A stretch of 64,000 bases of DNA from Russula earlei. Its lineage: Eukaryota > Basidiomycota > Agaricomycetes > Russulales > Russulaceae. Shown here one piece after another: positions 46,490 to 61,555 of the stretch; the stretch's first letter is position 1, and every line of letters starts with the position of its first letter. The notes below the pieces were generated by a model. It was not told the origin of the DNA, made no database searches, and worked only from the letters and a program-made list of their open reading frames with translations. The stretch lies in assembly GCA_025769875.1 (NCBI GenBank), contig JAGFNK010000079.1, forward strand, positions 62,001 to 126,000. The letters are read 5' to 3'. Both the position numbers and the translations under genes were made by a program.

Positions 46490-47519
46490 ATGACGAGATA
46501 TTTATGTGCCAGGAGTGGAGGCACAGGTTCAAATATTTACTACGCGTGGACTTTATATGATACATATCTAAGTGGTGAATGAATGGACGTTTGTGCAATG
46601 CATGATATCTGGTTGTACGTCGCTCTCGAGCCTTTACGTGAATGAATGTCATGTGTGGCACCGACTAGATCCTCCCCCAGTGAGTGTGCATCGGCTGAGG
46701 ATCCCCCATCGTGCCTAGTCGAGAGGGCTTATCGACCGGAGTATCCAATCCCGAAAGGCCCTGGGCTGCTCCGCGGCTGAGTCACTTTGGTCGTGATACC
46801 TACGGCAACGCTTTTTGTTTTGTTCAGGAGAACAAAAAGACGAAGCAAAGATCCGGAAAGTTGGGCGGCAACAGTAGAGTACTCTCCCCGCTTTCATGAC
46901 TCGTGTGAACGGTAACAGAGCCGAAATGGAAAGATGAAGGTGATAACAAACGACTCTTTGGTTTGCCAGTTGCGGTCGTCTCAGCCTCGATGTTCTCGCG
47001 TGTTTTCGATTCGTCACCTTTTGGTCGCAGGATTGCCCGAGAGCAGTCGAACACGAGGCCTTCCGTCTACATCTCTTTTCCCATATGCCCTTCTGTGCGC
47101 GCCAAGTTGATTGCCCGAGCTGTCGTACACCAGAACAATAGAGCCCTGTTGACAACGTGGCCACCAACTCTGTGTCCATTCCTCGGTTAACGTCCCTCCC
47201 CCATTCCGTCGTGACAACAGGTCGCATACCTGCTATCTGACACTGAACCCCCACGTCCCCTCGTGCGCAATAGGCAGGAACCGTTGCCGGACGGCTCCCC
47301 ACGGCCTCTTATTCGATCTCTCTCTTGCCGTAAGCCCTGTAGCGGTCAACGGTGGGTGTCTCCCGCGGCAATCGGTGTGTCTCCTCAGGTCATCATCTCC
47401 TACATATCACCTTCTCATTCCCTACCGCTCGTCCTTCCCGCGTCCGCCATTTCTTTCAGCCTAACTCCAGCTTTTCTAACCCCAACGGGCCGAAGACCCT
47501 CGCCTGCCCTCTGTCCATC
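46490..47519. other. Intergenic
   Basis: About 1 kb between two plus-strand genes. A minus-strand open frame of 195 codons (46715-47302) lacks a convincing start and any known domain; I leave it out. Nothing else recognised. Confidence 0.45.
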
Positions 47520-47926
47520 ATGCCAGTACTCACCCAAGACTACGAGGTCTTGCTCGTATTCACAAACGACTCCCATGACTGTGCCACGGTTCAACTGTTG
47601 CGGGACTACGGGAGGAACACGGGCGCGATCGTCTTGCTTCAACCAGCGGAAGCCGTGACATTGGTGCTAGAGGCAGGGTCGACATACAAGTACGTTATCA
47701 AAACGCAGACGAAGCTTGTCAGTGTATCGTGAGTAGTCTCTACCTCCCCCTGCGGCCTACAAAGATTTCGCTTGCTCTCAGCGTGCACACATGGCGAGAT
47801 GTCCAGTGCACAGTCTCGCAGCTCTTCTCGAGCACGGTGACGGTATCACAACCCGACGATATCACCCCCGTCACAGTGGACAGGATATGGAGAGACTATC
47901 GATTCAATCTCTGGACTGAAACATGA
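47520..47926 (+). CDS. Small unknown protein, copy 2 of a two-gene family
   Basis: Exons 47520-47728 and 47782-47926 give 117 residues: MPVLTQDYEVLLVFTNDSHD, GAIVLLQPAEAVTLVLEAGS, TYKYVIKTQTKLVSVS, then VHTWRDVQCTVSQLF and VTVDRIWRDYRFNLW. It is the paralog of the protein at 39626-40037: same length, same phase-2 intron after a Ser codon, and matching hydrophobic pattern. The copies are well diverged, so the duplication is old. No signal peptide or membrane segment. Function unknown. The segment TWRDVQC and the IWRDYRFN end look like the better-conserved core of the family. Confidence 0.68.
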
Positions 47927-50816
47927 TTTCGGTTGGTTTTTTTGATCATCACTCCCTCTCGTTGATCTGGCATGCCTGACATCCCTGCTCAGTGACGCGG
48001 AGCGTCTCTTCTCCCAAGATTGGTTTACATCTCATGGCTTCCGATCCCGATCGTCGTTATTTGGTGAGGGTATTTTCCGGACTGTTATTCTCTTCCCGAT
48101 ACGATTACATTCAGGACTGTCATCGCACGCCCCACCGATACCGTATATCATTAATGATACATTGATTTATTGCGCTTCCAGACCAGCGTGTCTTGGTACA
48201 TACTTGATCCATGCCCACACGCCTACCCATCAATGTCCTATGACCACCATGCGTAGTCCATGCACCAAAATTACTCCATGGGGCCGATTTCTGTGACGGC
48301 AGCTTGCCAAACTCATCCTGGAATTGCGGCGGTCGTGATGGCGAATCAATCGCAGTAGCTCAGAGCATTCGGCCGACTTGACACATGTGACACCGCGAGT
48401 AGCTAATGAGGATTATACACGTTGGTTAGTGGACAGTAGCACTACGTGTTATTTTTTCCCAGTGTGAATGCCGTCACAATTACAGCGAGCCAGCGCACAC
48501 GGTGGTGCTCAAGACCGATTCACGGCCGCCTGATGGAACTGAGTCTGGTGGTGAACAGGCACGTCGAGGTCATTCCGATTTTTTGAAATTTCGGAGCGTG
48601 CCGTCCTTCAGTCCCTGAGGCGACCTCGGCGGCTCACCAGCGAACCGACCACAATGCCTGGTCACTCCAAGGACGGCGTCTGTAGGGCTAATGAGACCAG
48701 CTGATCAACCGTAATGGTCCGGGATGTCGTCCATTCTGCAAGGACAAACCATCTCGACTCGGGCGGCTTTTTCAAGCCCCCTTGCTTGGCTTCAAGTCCG
48801 TCATGTAAAGCTCGGACACTCACTTGAACCCCCCTTTCGCCTTCCTTTGGCTGTATCCGACCCCGACGTGTGATTATCACTCCGGAAGAGTGCCGATTGA
48901 TACTCCTTTGATTTTTGCTACAGCTCTGGCACCAGACACGGGTCTCCTCCCGGTGGTCCCGAGTGATCGAAGCCCCACCGTACTGCTTGCATCGGAATGT
49001 GGGTGGGTGGATGATTGATGTGCTGTAGCGCCGCCATCGGCTCTCAGCTTTGGCGCAACTGACCTGGGTGTGGAAGTAGGTGATCAGCCTGTTCATCACC
49101 ACGCTTGATCCGAATGTCTCGTAACAGCAACAAGCAGTTCTTTGAAACCCCTCGTGGAGCGCCCATATGCTTGCCATGGATTCGCGACGTATACATTTCT
49201 GCATTTATTGGGACATTGAGAGTCCTGGACGTACAGGTGAGCTTGACATGAACCGAGCGGGTTTGATGTGAGTCGATCTGAACCGGTCGAGCTGTTCATG
49301 CCGCCATCACCATCCTCCACAGCCTCCTGATAATTTTAAACTAAAGGCACCGTCCTCGTGGGCCAAAAAAGGGGTGTTTGCAATTTGCCGGCCCACTGCT
49401 TCAAATAAGCCACAGCGTCCATTCGTTTTCGACTCACGATGACTTTTGAAAGTCGTCACGCTACTCATCCGTGCCTTCGGGACACGGAATGGCCGTAGTT
49501 TGTATTTGTAGTACCTCGCCATGCGATGGATGTAAGCATGGCTCTTGCGACTGCATTGAGGCGAGCCTACGACAGTGCTAAAAAGCCTTCAAAATGCCGG
49601 GATACGATTTTTTTTTCCGCACCAATCTGATCGGGCGGAACAGATCGACACTATCAGCGACACCTAAGGGAACATAAACGACACACCACCCTCGTTCGAT
49701 GATACGCTACGTGAACCCAAGGTTCCCCGGTCAACGTCAACCCTAGACGATCTGGGTCCCATGACGTTGAGTCAGACGCCACAAGCACGTCCTAGCGTCC
49801 TCGCCATATCTTCTACCCTTCACTGCTGGGTCGATTGTCGACAGCCGCCGCCGACCAGAGATTCCTTCTCACCCGTTTGAATTTTGACGGACACATGATG
49901 CCGAGGAAGGAGCTCGCGGCGAATACAGTCCGAATATCTCGCTTCTTGTGTCCGCTGAAATCTTTCCGTGGCAAATACCAATTGACCGGAACTGAAACAA
50001 ACGAAAGGAATCACGAACTGTAGATCTGACCACCGCCGACTCGACTTAGAACCTCGGCGTTGTGTCTGGGATCACGATATCAGTCCCGTTCAAGGTAGCA
50101 TGACGATCAGTTCGCTCACTTCAGCGGTCTTCCGGAAGTGCAATGACGCCGCAGCGTCCGACTTGGTCCGAGGCTCATGCACACAGATCGGGCATTACGG
50201 TCATCGACACAAGTATCGCGATAGGATAGAAGAGACATGGCAGAAATGAAGATGGGGGTCACATAGCCAGACCAGACGCACGAAGAACGACGGCAATAAA
50301 GGAAGACCGTTCCAACAAGGTCTCTGGTCTGTTGCTATAGAGAGGTCCAAAGCCATCCGCTCGGAATCTGATATCTGCCGAACCAAATCAGAGGAGCTGG
50401 AGGGATTGCGATTTGGTTCTTGCTCCAAGCAAGTCCGGCATTATTAAGAACTTGTCTTGTACTTGGAAGAAACAAGAGGTCAGCACGACTGCAAAGATGT
50501 TCGCCATTTCCAGTGAGCATTAAGCTGCGTAGAGCCGAGGTTTGGCTCTGCCGAGCAGAACTGATCAAGCCCAGAGGTCTCACGTTGCGTGACTGGCTGG
50601 ACCTGTTGCCCTGAGGTGGCAACACGACTCACTTATATTTTACTCTACACAGATGTTGCAGATGTGCAAACACTCTTTTTAAGACTCATTGTCGCGAGGC
50701 CCACTGAGATGTCTAATTGCGATGGCACGTATGACATTCGGAGATATTATAGAATGAAAAATAAATGGACTTAGCGAGCTAAGGGAATATTCGTCACTCA
50801 GAAAGCCGGTCGTTGT
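47927..50816. other. 2.9-kb region without a recognised gene
   Basis: The longest stretch after 33-36.5 kb without a gene I can support. Only short open frames occur; the longest (minus strand 48662-49204) has no domain. No terminal repeats, transposase fragments, tRNA-like B boxes or long inverted repeats were seen. Promoter/3' flank of neighbours occupy its ends; the rest could hold a non-coding RNA or a decayed element. Confidence 0.5.
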
Positions 50817-51370
50817 TCAGTTTGACATACCTTCTGGGGTCTTCTCAATGTAATCAATCGCTGAAGAGACCAAAGGTAAGTCAATATACAACCATAGAAA
50901 CAATCGAAGCTGGGACATGCCCTGTTGCACCGTATGAATCGCATCGGCCTCCTCATCGGGAATTTCAATGGAAAACTCCTATAGAAACACAACCAATCAT
51001 GTTCAGAAAACGGCACAAAAGTTCGAGATCACGTTGGCCAAACCTCCTCGACAGCCATGACGACTTCGACTGAGTCCAAGCTGTCCAAACCCAGATCTTC
51101 CGTAAAGGAGGCGGAGGGCTTGAGCTACAATCACTTTATTAGCCCCCCCCCCATAGGCACATCTGAGTCCGAACAAACCTTCTCCGGGCGGACTTTTTCG
51201 AAGGATTTCAAAACATCCAATACGCGCGTCTCAATCTGGGCCCTGTCGAGAGGAGCAGCGGCAGAGAAAGCCGCACGCAGGGGAAGGCGACCCCGGTGGA
51301 GCCCGGAGAGTGACGGAGAAGCAAGATGGCGCGTTGCCGTGCTACGGAGAGCAAGACGAATGAATGACAT
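50817..51370 (-). CDS. ACP1: Mitochondrial acyl carrier protein
   Basis: Exons 51370-51179, 51118-51044, 50978-50921 and 50860-50817 give 122 residues. A basic presequence ([20 protein letters not shown]) precedes the ACP fold: [40 protein letters not shown] with the phosphopantetheine Ser in [24 protein letters not shown] and DYIEKTPEG. It carries acyl chains for mitochondrial fatty-acid synthesis and serves iron-sulfur cluster and complex I assembly. The last intron (50861-50920) begins with GC (GCATGT) and joins HTVQQ to AIDYI. The last codons could instead be spliced further (a GTATGT lies at the end), so the final 4-8 residues are uncertain. Confidence 0.92.
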
Positions 51371-51630
51371 GGGTGAGTCTTTTTTGTTTGCTTTGTGCTC
51401 TGCACAGAGAGTGAGCTGGCTTGACGCCGTCGAGTGAGCATTTCTCTCTCCGCTCGGAGTTTGCCTTGGCTCCAAATGTTGTGCTCAGCTCAGACGCGTT
51501 CTGGCTGGCAGAGTGATTATCACAGCGACTTATCGAAGGACTCTGAAGGAAGACGCGCTCAAGGTTACGCTACGCCTTCAGGACGTAAGGCATACCAGGG
51601 ACATTGGCATCGACTGCTCCTGTCAGCGCT

Positions 51631-53293
51631 ATGGAAGGAATCACGACATCTGCAGTGACAGGTGCCGATGGCGGGAACGTCTCCATCGAACGAAATGAGG
51701 AGACTTCGGAGGCTAGGGCGCTTGCGCAAGGTCCGTGTGATGTACTGTAATTGACTCCAGCTCATGATCTCGATAGTTGAGTTTTACTTTGCCGACACGA
51801 ATCTTCCATATGACAAGTCAGTGACCATTTATTCTCAGCAGTCCAACGCGCTTCGATAACACTCGAATAGATTCATGTGGTCACTTCACGCCGCTAACGA
51901 TGAACACTGGGTTCCCATCGCCACGATCGTTTCGTTTAAGCGCATGCGAGAGTTTCAACCTCGCGGGGTCCAATGGGTAGCCGATGTCCTGCGCACAAGT
52001 GGCGAACTCGAGGTGAACGAGGATGGGACCAAAGTGCGTCGGCGCACGGAGGTGCACGAGCCAAAAGGTGCATTTGAAAGGAGTGTATATGCAGTACGTC
52101 CTCTATTCGAGTGGCCCCCACCACTGCTTCCAGCTGCTAACTCATTGCGCAGAAGGGCTTCGGTGAGGAGGTTCCAGGACTCCAGCAGAAGTTGGAACAA
52201 TTCTTTAGCAAATACGGGAAAGTAGCGGCCGTTCGTATGCGACGCGTCGATGGCACCAAGGCGTTCAAGGTATAGCCGGCCCATTTCATTTGTGCAAATC
52301 TCTAATCGCATCTAGGGCTCTGTCTTCACAGAATTCTTGGACCACAAAAGCGCCGAGGCTTTCCTCGATGCTGATCCTAAACCATCATGGGACGGCAATG
52401 ACCTCTTGATTATGTCCAAGGAGGCATATGTTGAAATGAAAATCAAGGAAAAGGGTTTGAAGGGCAAGGCGGCCGTCGTGAAACGCGACCACATCACACG
52501 CAAGGGCTTTGATGCCTTTCGCGAAATGCGTCTCGCCTCCGGTGGTAAGGAGGGAAATAAGGAAAAGGCAGACCCCGAGATCTTCATCACATTCCTGGGA
52601 AAGAAATTGCGCGTGCAGGAGGAAGGTGGTGGCAGTGTTGCGCCAGAAGAGGTGCCTCGCGTACGTGGGTCTGCTCTCCGCTTCACGGGTTGCGGCGGCG
52701 AGGCGTCATACGACGAGATCAAACACCCATTGAAAGAGCGCTTCAGCCGCGCTCCGTTCGTCAAGTTCACCAAAGGTGATGACGCGGGGTTAGTCGGCTT
52801 TGACAAGGCGCTGGACGAGGAGGATGTCGCCTTTGTCAAAGAAAAAGTACCAACACTAAATGGGAACCTAGTCACGTGGGAGCTTCCCGAAGGTACGTCA
52901 ATCCTTTCCGTTCATGCGTTGGAACGCTTGCCTATCGTCATTGATCATGCAGAGGAGGAAGAACACGCGTTCGGGGTAGAGCGCGCGAATGCGGCGGCGA
53001 AACGCGCACTAGGCAGCGCGGACGTGGGAGGGCGTATGAGTGGAACTTCTCGTGGCCGACGTGGTGGCGGGGGCCGACGTGGTGGACGGCCAGATCGGGG
53101 TACTCGGGGCGGCAAAACTCGAAGCAGCGACAATCGCGCGCAGAATGGCGGGGACGAGCAGACTGGGGACAAGCGCAAGAGGGCTGTGGAACCAGATGGG
53201 GGGCCTGATGCGGGGGTGCGGGGACAAACCGTGCCTTCCATCGTGACGACGTCACCATCAAAGAAGCCAAAGACGGACGGCGGAGAGTCGTGA
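51631..53293 (+). CDS. LHP1: La protein (RNA polymerase III transcript chaperone)
   Basis: Exons 51631-51730, 51777-51816, 51871-52093, 52153-52269, 52316-52892 and 52953-53293 give 465 residues. After 35 residues comes the La motif (VEFYFADTNLPYDKFMWSLH, WVPIATIVSFKRMREFQP), an RRM (ERSVYAKGFGEEVPGL, VRMRRVDGTKAFKGSVFTEF), a second RRM-like domain and a Gly/Arg-rich tail (RGRRGGGGRRGGRPDRGTRG) with nuclear-localisation basics (KRKR). La binds the UUU-OH 3' ends of new Pol III transcripts. The 60-nt intron 52893-52952 is in frame if retained; I splice it because it has a GTACGT donor and restores LPEEEEHAFGVERAN. Divergent from the ACP gene. Confidence 0.9.
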
Positions 53294-54061
53294 GTACTGT
53301 AACCGACAGTATGCGTTATTGAGACTGCTCGTAGCCATCCGAATGTCACGCTAGTCTTTTCGTGGCTTGCACTCTACCATCTGATCGAGCGTATTTTTTT
53401 TCCCTGCCGCAAAACACGGCACTATGCCTACACGGGCGGCAGTGAATCGCGAGTTGGAATGCGCGGGTAAGGACGTGGGCTCGTGCCGGACCCGATGCCC
53501 AGAGGACACGCAAGGAAAGATTAGCGAGCCCTGCGAGACGTTGAACGCGGGCATGACAGGGACTTCTTGAGGCAGTCGAGGTAAGTGGCACAGGAGAAGG
53601 TAGTGCAAAGGGGATCTTATATATCAAAGTGTGGTACTAAGGGAGTCGCAAAGAGACAGTGAGGAGGCAGCATGGGATGACATCAGTGATTAGTCATACG
53701 GACATAGGTCTGCTTCACACTTATTCCTGAGATTGTCGAAAAATCCGCACATGTCCACCTTGTTGTTTCGTGCTCATTCAAGACCTGTTGGCCGCCTTAC
53801 AAGTCAGGGTCAGCCCAGCCTCACGGGGCGAGCAATTCCCAGTCGAGGTGTGCGGCGATTGCCGATAGAGCTAAGCAGTTTATGTCATCATGTGGCTGTC
53901 ACCCCCGCAAGGCTCGCTCACCTCACTCGATACCGAAGGAACAGAACACGCGCAACTTCCGGCGTCCCTCCGCCTTTAACTCATTCCCTTCTCTTTTTCT
54001 TTTGCAGGTTAGAATATGTCGTATATGATATACTCGGCTGCTTACGCTCCTCAGATTGGCC
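53294..54061. other. Intergenic, uL13 upstream region
   Basis: About 770 bp. The last part has a long pyrimidine tract ending in TTTTGCAG near 54008, a good acceptor, so a 5'-untranslated intron in the ribosomal protein gene is likely. Nothing else recognised. Confidence 0.5.
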
Positions 54062-54818
54062 ATGGCCTCCATTTCTTCCACCCCAATCGTCATTGACGGC
54101 AAGGGTCATCTACTCGGTCGGCTGGCCTCTATTATATCCAAGCAGATTCTGAACGGCCAGAAGATCGTCGTCGTGCGATGTGAGGAAATCAACATTTCTG
54201 GCAGTTTTTTTCGTAACAAGGTGTGTGCTATGTCTGCTTCTGACATTCTATTAGGTGTTAACACCCCTCACAGCTCCGCTACCATAACTTCCTTCACAAA
54301 CGCCACATTGTCAACCCCAAAAAATCAGGTCCCTTCCACCACCGTGCTCCTTCCAAGATTCTTTTCCGTGCCATCAGGGGCATGGTGCCTCACAAGACTT
54401 CACGCGGTACCGCTGCCCTCGAACGCCTGAAACTCTTCGAGGGTGTCCCGCCCCCTTATGATAGGAAGAAGCGAATGGTAGTACCAGAGGCTTTGCGGGT
54501 CCTCCGGCTGAAACCAGGCCGGAAGTATTGTACAGTAAAGGTAAGTCGACAATTTCTCTACAGTTGACCCTGACTCAATCTGTCGCAGCGCCTCTCGCAC
54601 GAAGTTGGCTGGGGTTACAAGGATGTCGTTGACCGCCTCGAGGAGAAGAGGAAGATTAGGGCGAAGGCCTTCCATGAGCGCAAGGTGATTGCACCAATTA
54701 TACCTCGGCGTACGTCGTTCTGACTTGTTTCTTTCAGCTTGCCGCGATCAAGCTGCGTCAAAAGGCGATCGCCGATAATTCAACGTCGTTCGGGAAGCTT
54801 ACCGCTCTTGGCTATTAG
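54062..54818 (+). CDS. RPL16: 60S ribosomal protein L16 / uL13
   Basis: Exons 54062-54220, 54274-54540, 54589-54684 and 54738-54818 give 200 residues. The reading [80 protein letters not shown] and [13 protein letters not shown] is that of eukaryotic uL13 (yeast L16, human L13a). It is a large-subunit protein. Three GT-AG introns of 48-53 nt. Assignment is certain. Confidence 0.96.
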
Positions 54819-55065
54819 ACAGAACCTACAGCTTTGTTGTGGCCTATGAGTATGTTCTATCATGAGCCGTGTAATTCCATGCTCGTTATACTACATCGTT
54901 TCAATTGGTCAACAATTGATCAAAGTGGCGGTTTTACCTGGGCCGACAACAGATGAGATACTCAATCAGCTGTCAAGCGGCCCATCATATGCCCGACAAA
55001 CAAACAGGAGTGATGCGCATAGGTGCAGGCTGCTGCTGTCCTGATGATATCGTCACCGGACTTGT

Positions 55066-56277
55066 TCAATCGTCGTCGTCCAGGTTGGATCGCTCGGCCA
55101 GCTCTTCACCGAAGGGGTTGCCCTGCTCCGCCGCCTTCCTCACATTCTCAGCCTTCTTCATCCTCTTCAACTCGGCTTCTTTCTCCTCCCTAGCCCTCTT
55201 CGCTAAGTAAGCCTTACTGCCAACAACCTTTTCGGGGTTCTTGCAGATCTTCAGCCGTCGATCAATTTCGCGTACAACATCGACTGACGGCACATCCCCA
55301 TCCTGAGTGATCATTCGCTTAATGGATTCTACGGCCTCAAGGGCGACATCAGCGTTCTTTGTGCGTGCCCAATATGCTGTAATATTGGGGTGAGCAAGCG
55401 AAAGACAGGCGAGAGCGATCTGCGAAGGAGGGTATACAAGTTCCACGTCGGTCAATCGAGATGTGCGGATATGCTGCAGTGCCGTGTCATAAATTTTTTG
55501 CAGTTCTTCATGTGGAGGAGACTGAGGCAAGTCCTGACATGACTTCAGTCGAGAGTCAAAAGAGCAGCAGGCGAAAAACTGAACTTGCAAGTCAAGCCAC
55601 ATTCCCCACAATGCTCGATGAGCATGCCAGACTGCGAATTCGAATGCAAGGCTCTGAGCAACCAAGAACTCAAGATCGAGGACGTCAGAGGGATTCGTTC
55701 GTGGTATGTTCGCCGTATAAGATTCGAGCGAGATGGGGTGATTGGTGGTTTTGGTAGCGAGGAAAAGCGCCGTAAGCCTGGGGGGGGGGGATGAACGCAG
55801 GTCACCGAACACATGAGATACGGTGCCCACATGACGTTCTTGGGATGCCAATCCATCACCGTATTCTTGAGATAAAAACGCTTCAAGTAGGTGATTCCGG
55901 TAGCCTCTACCTCCTCCGGGAAGTGGAAATGGCCACATAGCTGAGATATTTTGGTGATGTACAGCTTGACGAGGAGATGCTCCTCGCGAGCATCGAGGAA
56001 GTGGATGTCCGAAGACGAACCGGGCTAGAAAATGTGTTGGTCGTCTCCATGCCCTCTTTTTTTTTTTTTTTGGTCCAGGCTGACGCGCGCGTCGACGCAC
56101 CGAATCGCTTTCGAACGTGGCGCGAATCGCAGCGACCGCGGCCTTGTTCAGCGCGGTCCTGGTCGCGTGCAGTTGCTCTGCCGAGAATCGCCAGTTCCTG
56201 TACTGAGTGCTGCTGTGAAAGAGCGGTGTTTTGGGAGCCGAGCTGATGTCGGTAGAGGTTGACGACGATTGTATCAT
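55066..56277 (-). CDS. CCL1: Cyclin H (Ccl1), TFIIH kinase module
   Basis: Exons 56277-56101, 56024-55831, 55777-55585 and 55533-55066 give 343 residues. It opens with STQYRNWRFSAEQLHATRTA, the cyclin H signature helix, followed by a cyclin box (ARE EHLLVKLYITKISQLC; GITYLKRFYLKNTVMDWHPK; ALFLATKTTNHPI) and LEFLVAQSLAFEFAVWHAHR. It activates the Kin28/CDK7 kinase that phosphorylates the Pol II C-terminal domain. The tail is a Lys/Glu helix ending in DDDD. Introns hold a 15-base T run (56057-56071) and a long G run near 55778-55790; both are in introns and do not affect the frame. Confidence 0.9.
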   Translation of the reverse strand: MIQSSSTSTDISSAPKTPLFHSSTQYRNWRFSAEQLHATRTALNKAAVAAIRATFESDSVRRRARQPGPKKKKKRAWRRPTHFLARFVFGHPLPRCSRGASPRQAVHHQNISAMWPFPLPGGGRGYRNHLLEAFLSQEYGDGLASQERHVGTVSHVFGDLRSSPPPRLTALFLATKTTNHPISLESYTANIPRTNPSDVLDLEFLVAQSLAFEFAVWHAHRALWGMWLDLQVQFFACCSFDSRLKSCQDLPQSPPHEELQKIYDTALQHIRTSRLTDVELVYPPSQIALACLSLAHPNITAYWARTKNADVALEAVESIKRMITQDGDVPSVDVVREIDRRLKICKNPEKVVGSKAYLAKRAREEKEAELKRMKKAENVRKAAEQGNPFGEELAERSNLDDDD

Positions 56278-56606
56278 GGCGGCCGATGGGTGGGAGTCGG
56301 ACGACGATACATCATCATCTTCCTCGTGCTGCTTTAGCGGAAGCGCCTCAGTCAGGGGAGGCCATAACTCGCATGGAATCGATCATCAGTAGACGAGCGG
56401 GTTGTACCTCCCTTCCCAATGACCCGCTTGTCATGTCGCCATTCATATTAGAAGTATAGGTGCCATATCCACGTAAACTACGTAGGGCCGCAAGTAACAT
56501 GACTGATTTTTGTCTGCCGCCTAGAGCGGATGGAGGTCATAGAAAGACGGTACAAATTAAAAGGCATCGAAGGATAGAAATATTCAGCAGATACAACACC
56601 CAGATA
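56278..56606. other. Intergenic
   Basis: About 330 bp between cyclin H (start) and CBF5 (end), both on the minus strand; should hold the cyclin H promoter. No gene or clear motif seen. Confidence 0.45.
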
Positions 56607-58360
<1,754 letters not shown>

Positions 58361-58534
58361 CGCGTGTCGTATGTCGTATGTATTCGAGCCCAGGCTGGAG
58401 TCTCTGCTGAGCCTGAGCACGCGTGATGCGACCGTGCGAATTTCGGATATCACCGAATCGAGCTGTACAGTCGACAAAACCCAACCGAAACCCTGTTGCG
58501 AACGATAACCACGACCAACAACGACGAGAAAGCC
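58361..58534. promoter_or_regulatory. Shared promoter region of CBF5 and eL22
   Basis: 174 bp between divergent starts of two ribosome-related genes. It begins with an imperfect repeat of GTCGTATGT (58364-58380). No TATA box seen; co-regulation with ribosome production is an inference from the products. Confidence 0.45.
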
Positions 58535-59065
58535 ATGGTCAGTGAGATGGTTCGCTTTGCTGAGTCTTCTTCTCAGTAGGCTGAACCGTGCTTCTCTAGC
58601 CTAAGGCTGTTGCATCGAAGACACCTGCCACAAAGCATAAATTTATTATTGATTATTCTCGTCCTGCAAATGATGAGATTTTCGACGGAGCGGCATACGA
58701 AAAGTTCCTCCATGACCGTGTTAAGGTCGATGGCAAGGCGGGCCAACTAGGCGACAAGGTCAAAATCACACGTGATGGTCTGCATCTTACCTCCTACTAT
58801 GCCAACTTCAGCTGACAAGTTGAAGCAGATCAGAGTCACAAGATTACAGTGATCTCCAACATCCACTTCTCAAAGCGATACCTGAAGTATCTCACCAAAA
58901 AATATCTCAAGAAGAATGCCCTGCGTGATTACCTTCGGGTTGTCGCGTCCAGCAAGGATGTTTATCAGCTCCGCTTCTACAACATTGAGTACGTCGTTTC
59001 GCTTCTCGGTCAGAATTTGTCGTTGACACTCTTGCAGGGGACCTGATGACGATGAGGAAGAATGA
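58535..59065 (+). CDS. RPL22: 60S ribosomal protein L22 / eL22
   Basis: Exons 58535-58537, 58600-58777, 58829-58988 and 59038-59065 give 122 residues. The first exon contributes only the ATG, since a GTCAGT donor follows it directly. The body reads [60 protein letters not shown] and [20 protein letters not shown] with an acidic end (GPDDDEEE), which is eL22. The join at 58778-58828 gives [12 protein letters not shown], slightly longer than usual. Start-codon introns are common in fungal ribosomal protein genes. Confidence 0.94.
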
Positions 59066-59701
59066 CCTCTATGTAATCGTCGTGTGTGTGGACATGTCAT
59101 GATTCCCGCTCTTGGCATGTACCTTGTGCTGGTGTTGGATCAGTCACTGATTGCAGGGGACAAACGCATGGCGTGACCACGGGTTCGTTTTTCAGCGAGC
59201 CATCCTGTGTTTATCAGGTCGCCGGTACATATTACGATCATGTCACGCTCGATTACACTGTTGCTAGAAAAATGAGAACAGCCTCATCTGATCCATCTTG
59301 TTTGCGACGTGAGCGGTGACAGGCGACCAAGACGGCGTAGTGTTGTTCCAATGATGGGCGGGGAGGCCGGTTTTGAGTTGAGAGAAAGACGGGTGGGACA
59401 AGTGGAATTGATGAGGGTGAGGCTCAAAGAGATGCTATACGGTACGTACGTGCCATGATTAGAGGGTGAGCTCAACTCGGTTTAAAAGCAAGATAGATGT
59501 GGCCCAGGCTGAGCATCAGCCAGCCACGCCTTGATGATCCGATTACTAAGCCTGGCGGTGTGCTGATGCTGATGGCCTTCGGCGTGCTGTGAAACTCAAT
59601 CGGCCTGCCGTAATTTATCAAGATGATTGATAGATAGATAGATAATTATGATAATGAGCCGCACTGCGACTGAACACCCACTCTCTCTTTCCTAACCCTC
59701 C
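59066..59701. other. Intergenic
   Basis: About 640 bp upstream of the MAP kinase gene. A short GATA-type tetranucleotide run lies at 59624-59643. No gene seen. Confidence 0.45.
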
Positions 59702-61313
<1,612 letters not shown>

Positions 61314-61555
61314 ATTTTCCGATCTACTTTATTTCAGCAATTACTATTGTTATGATTCCGTCTCTGGGAAGATGAGCAGTAGCGTAGAGTACCCAGACAC
61401 TCATTACACGCGTGTAACTATATAATTTATCTTTGGCACTTCACTCTATTGTGAGAATCCTTGGTCCTGCAAGAAAGTCGGTGATACATTCCTAACCACG
61501 ATTATAAGGATAACAATATGAGTTACAATTGATATGTCGATCGATCGGTACACCT

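Noticed and set aside
46715..47302. Minus-strand open frame of 195 codons between two plus-strand genes
   Set aside because: First ATG is deep inside the frame, composition is unlike neighbours and no motif is recognisable.
48662..49204. Minus-strand open frame of 180 codons
   Set aside because: No domain and no splice-supported extension; likely chance.
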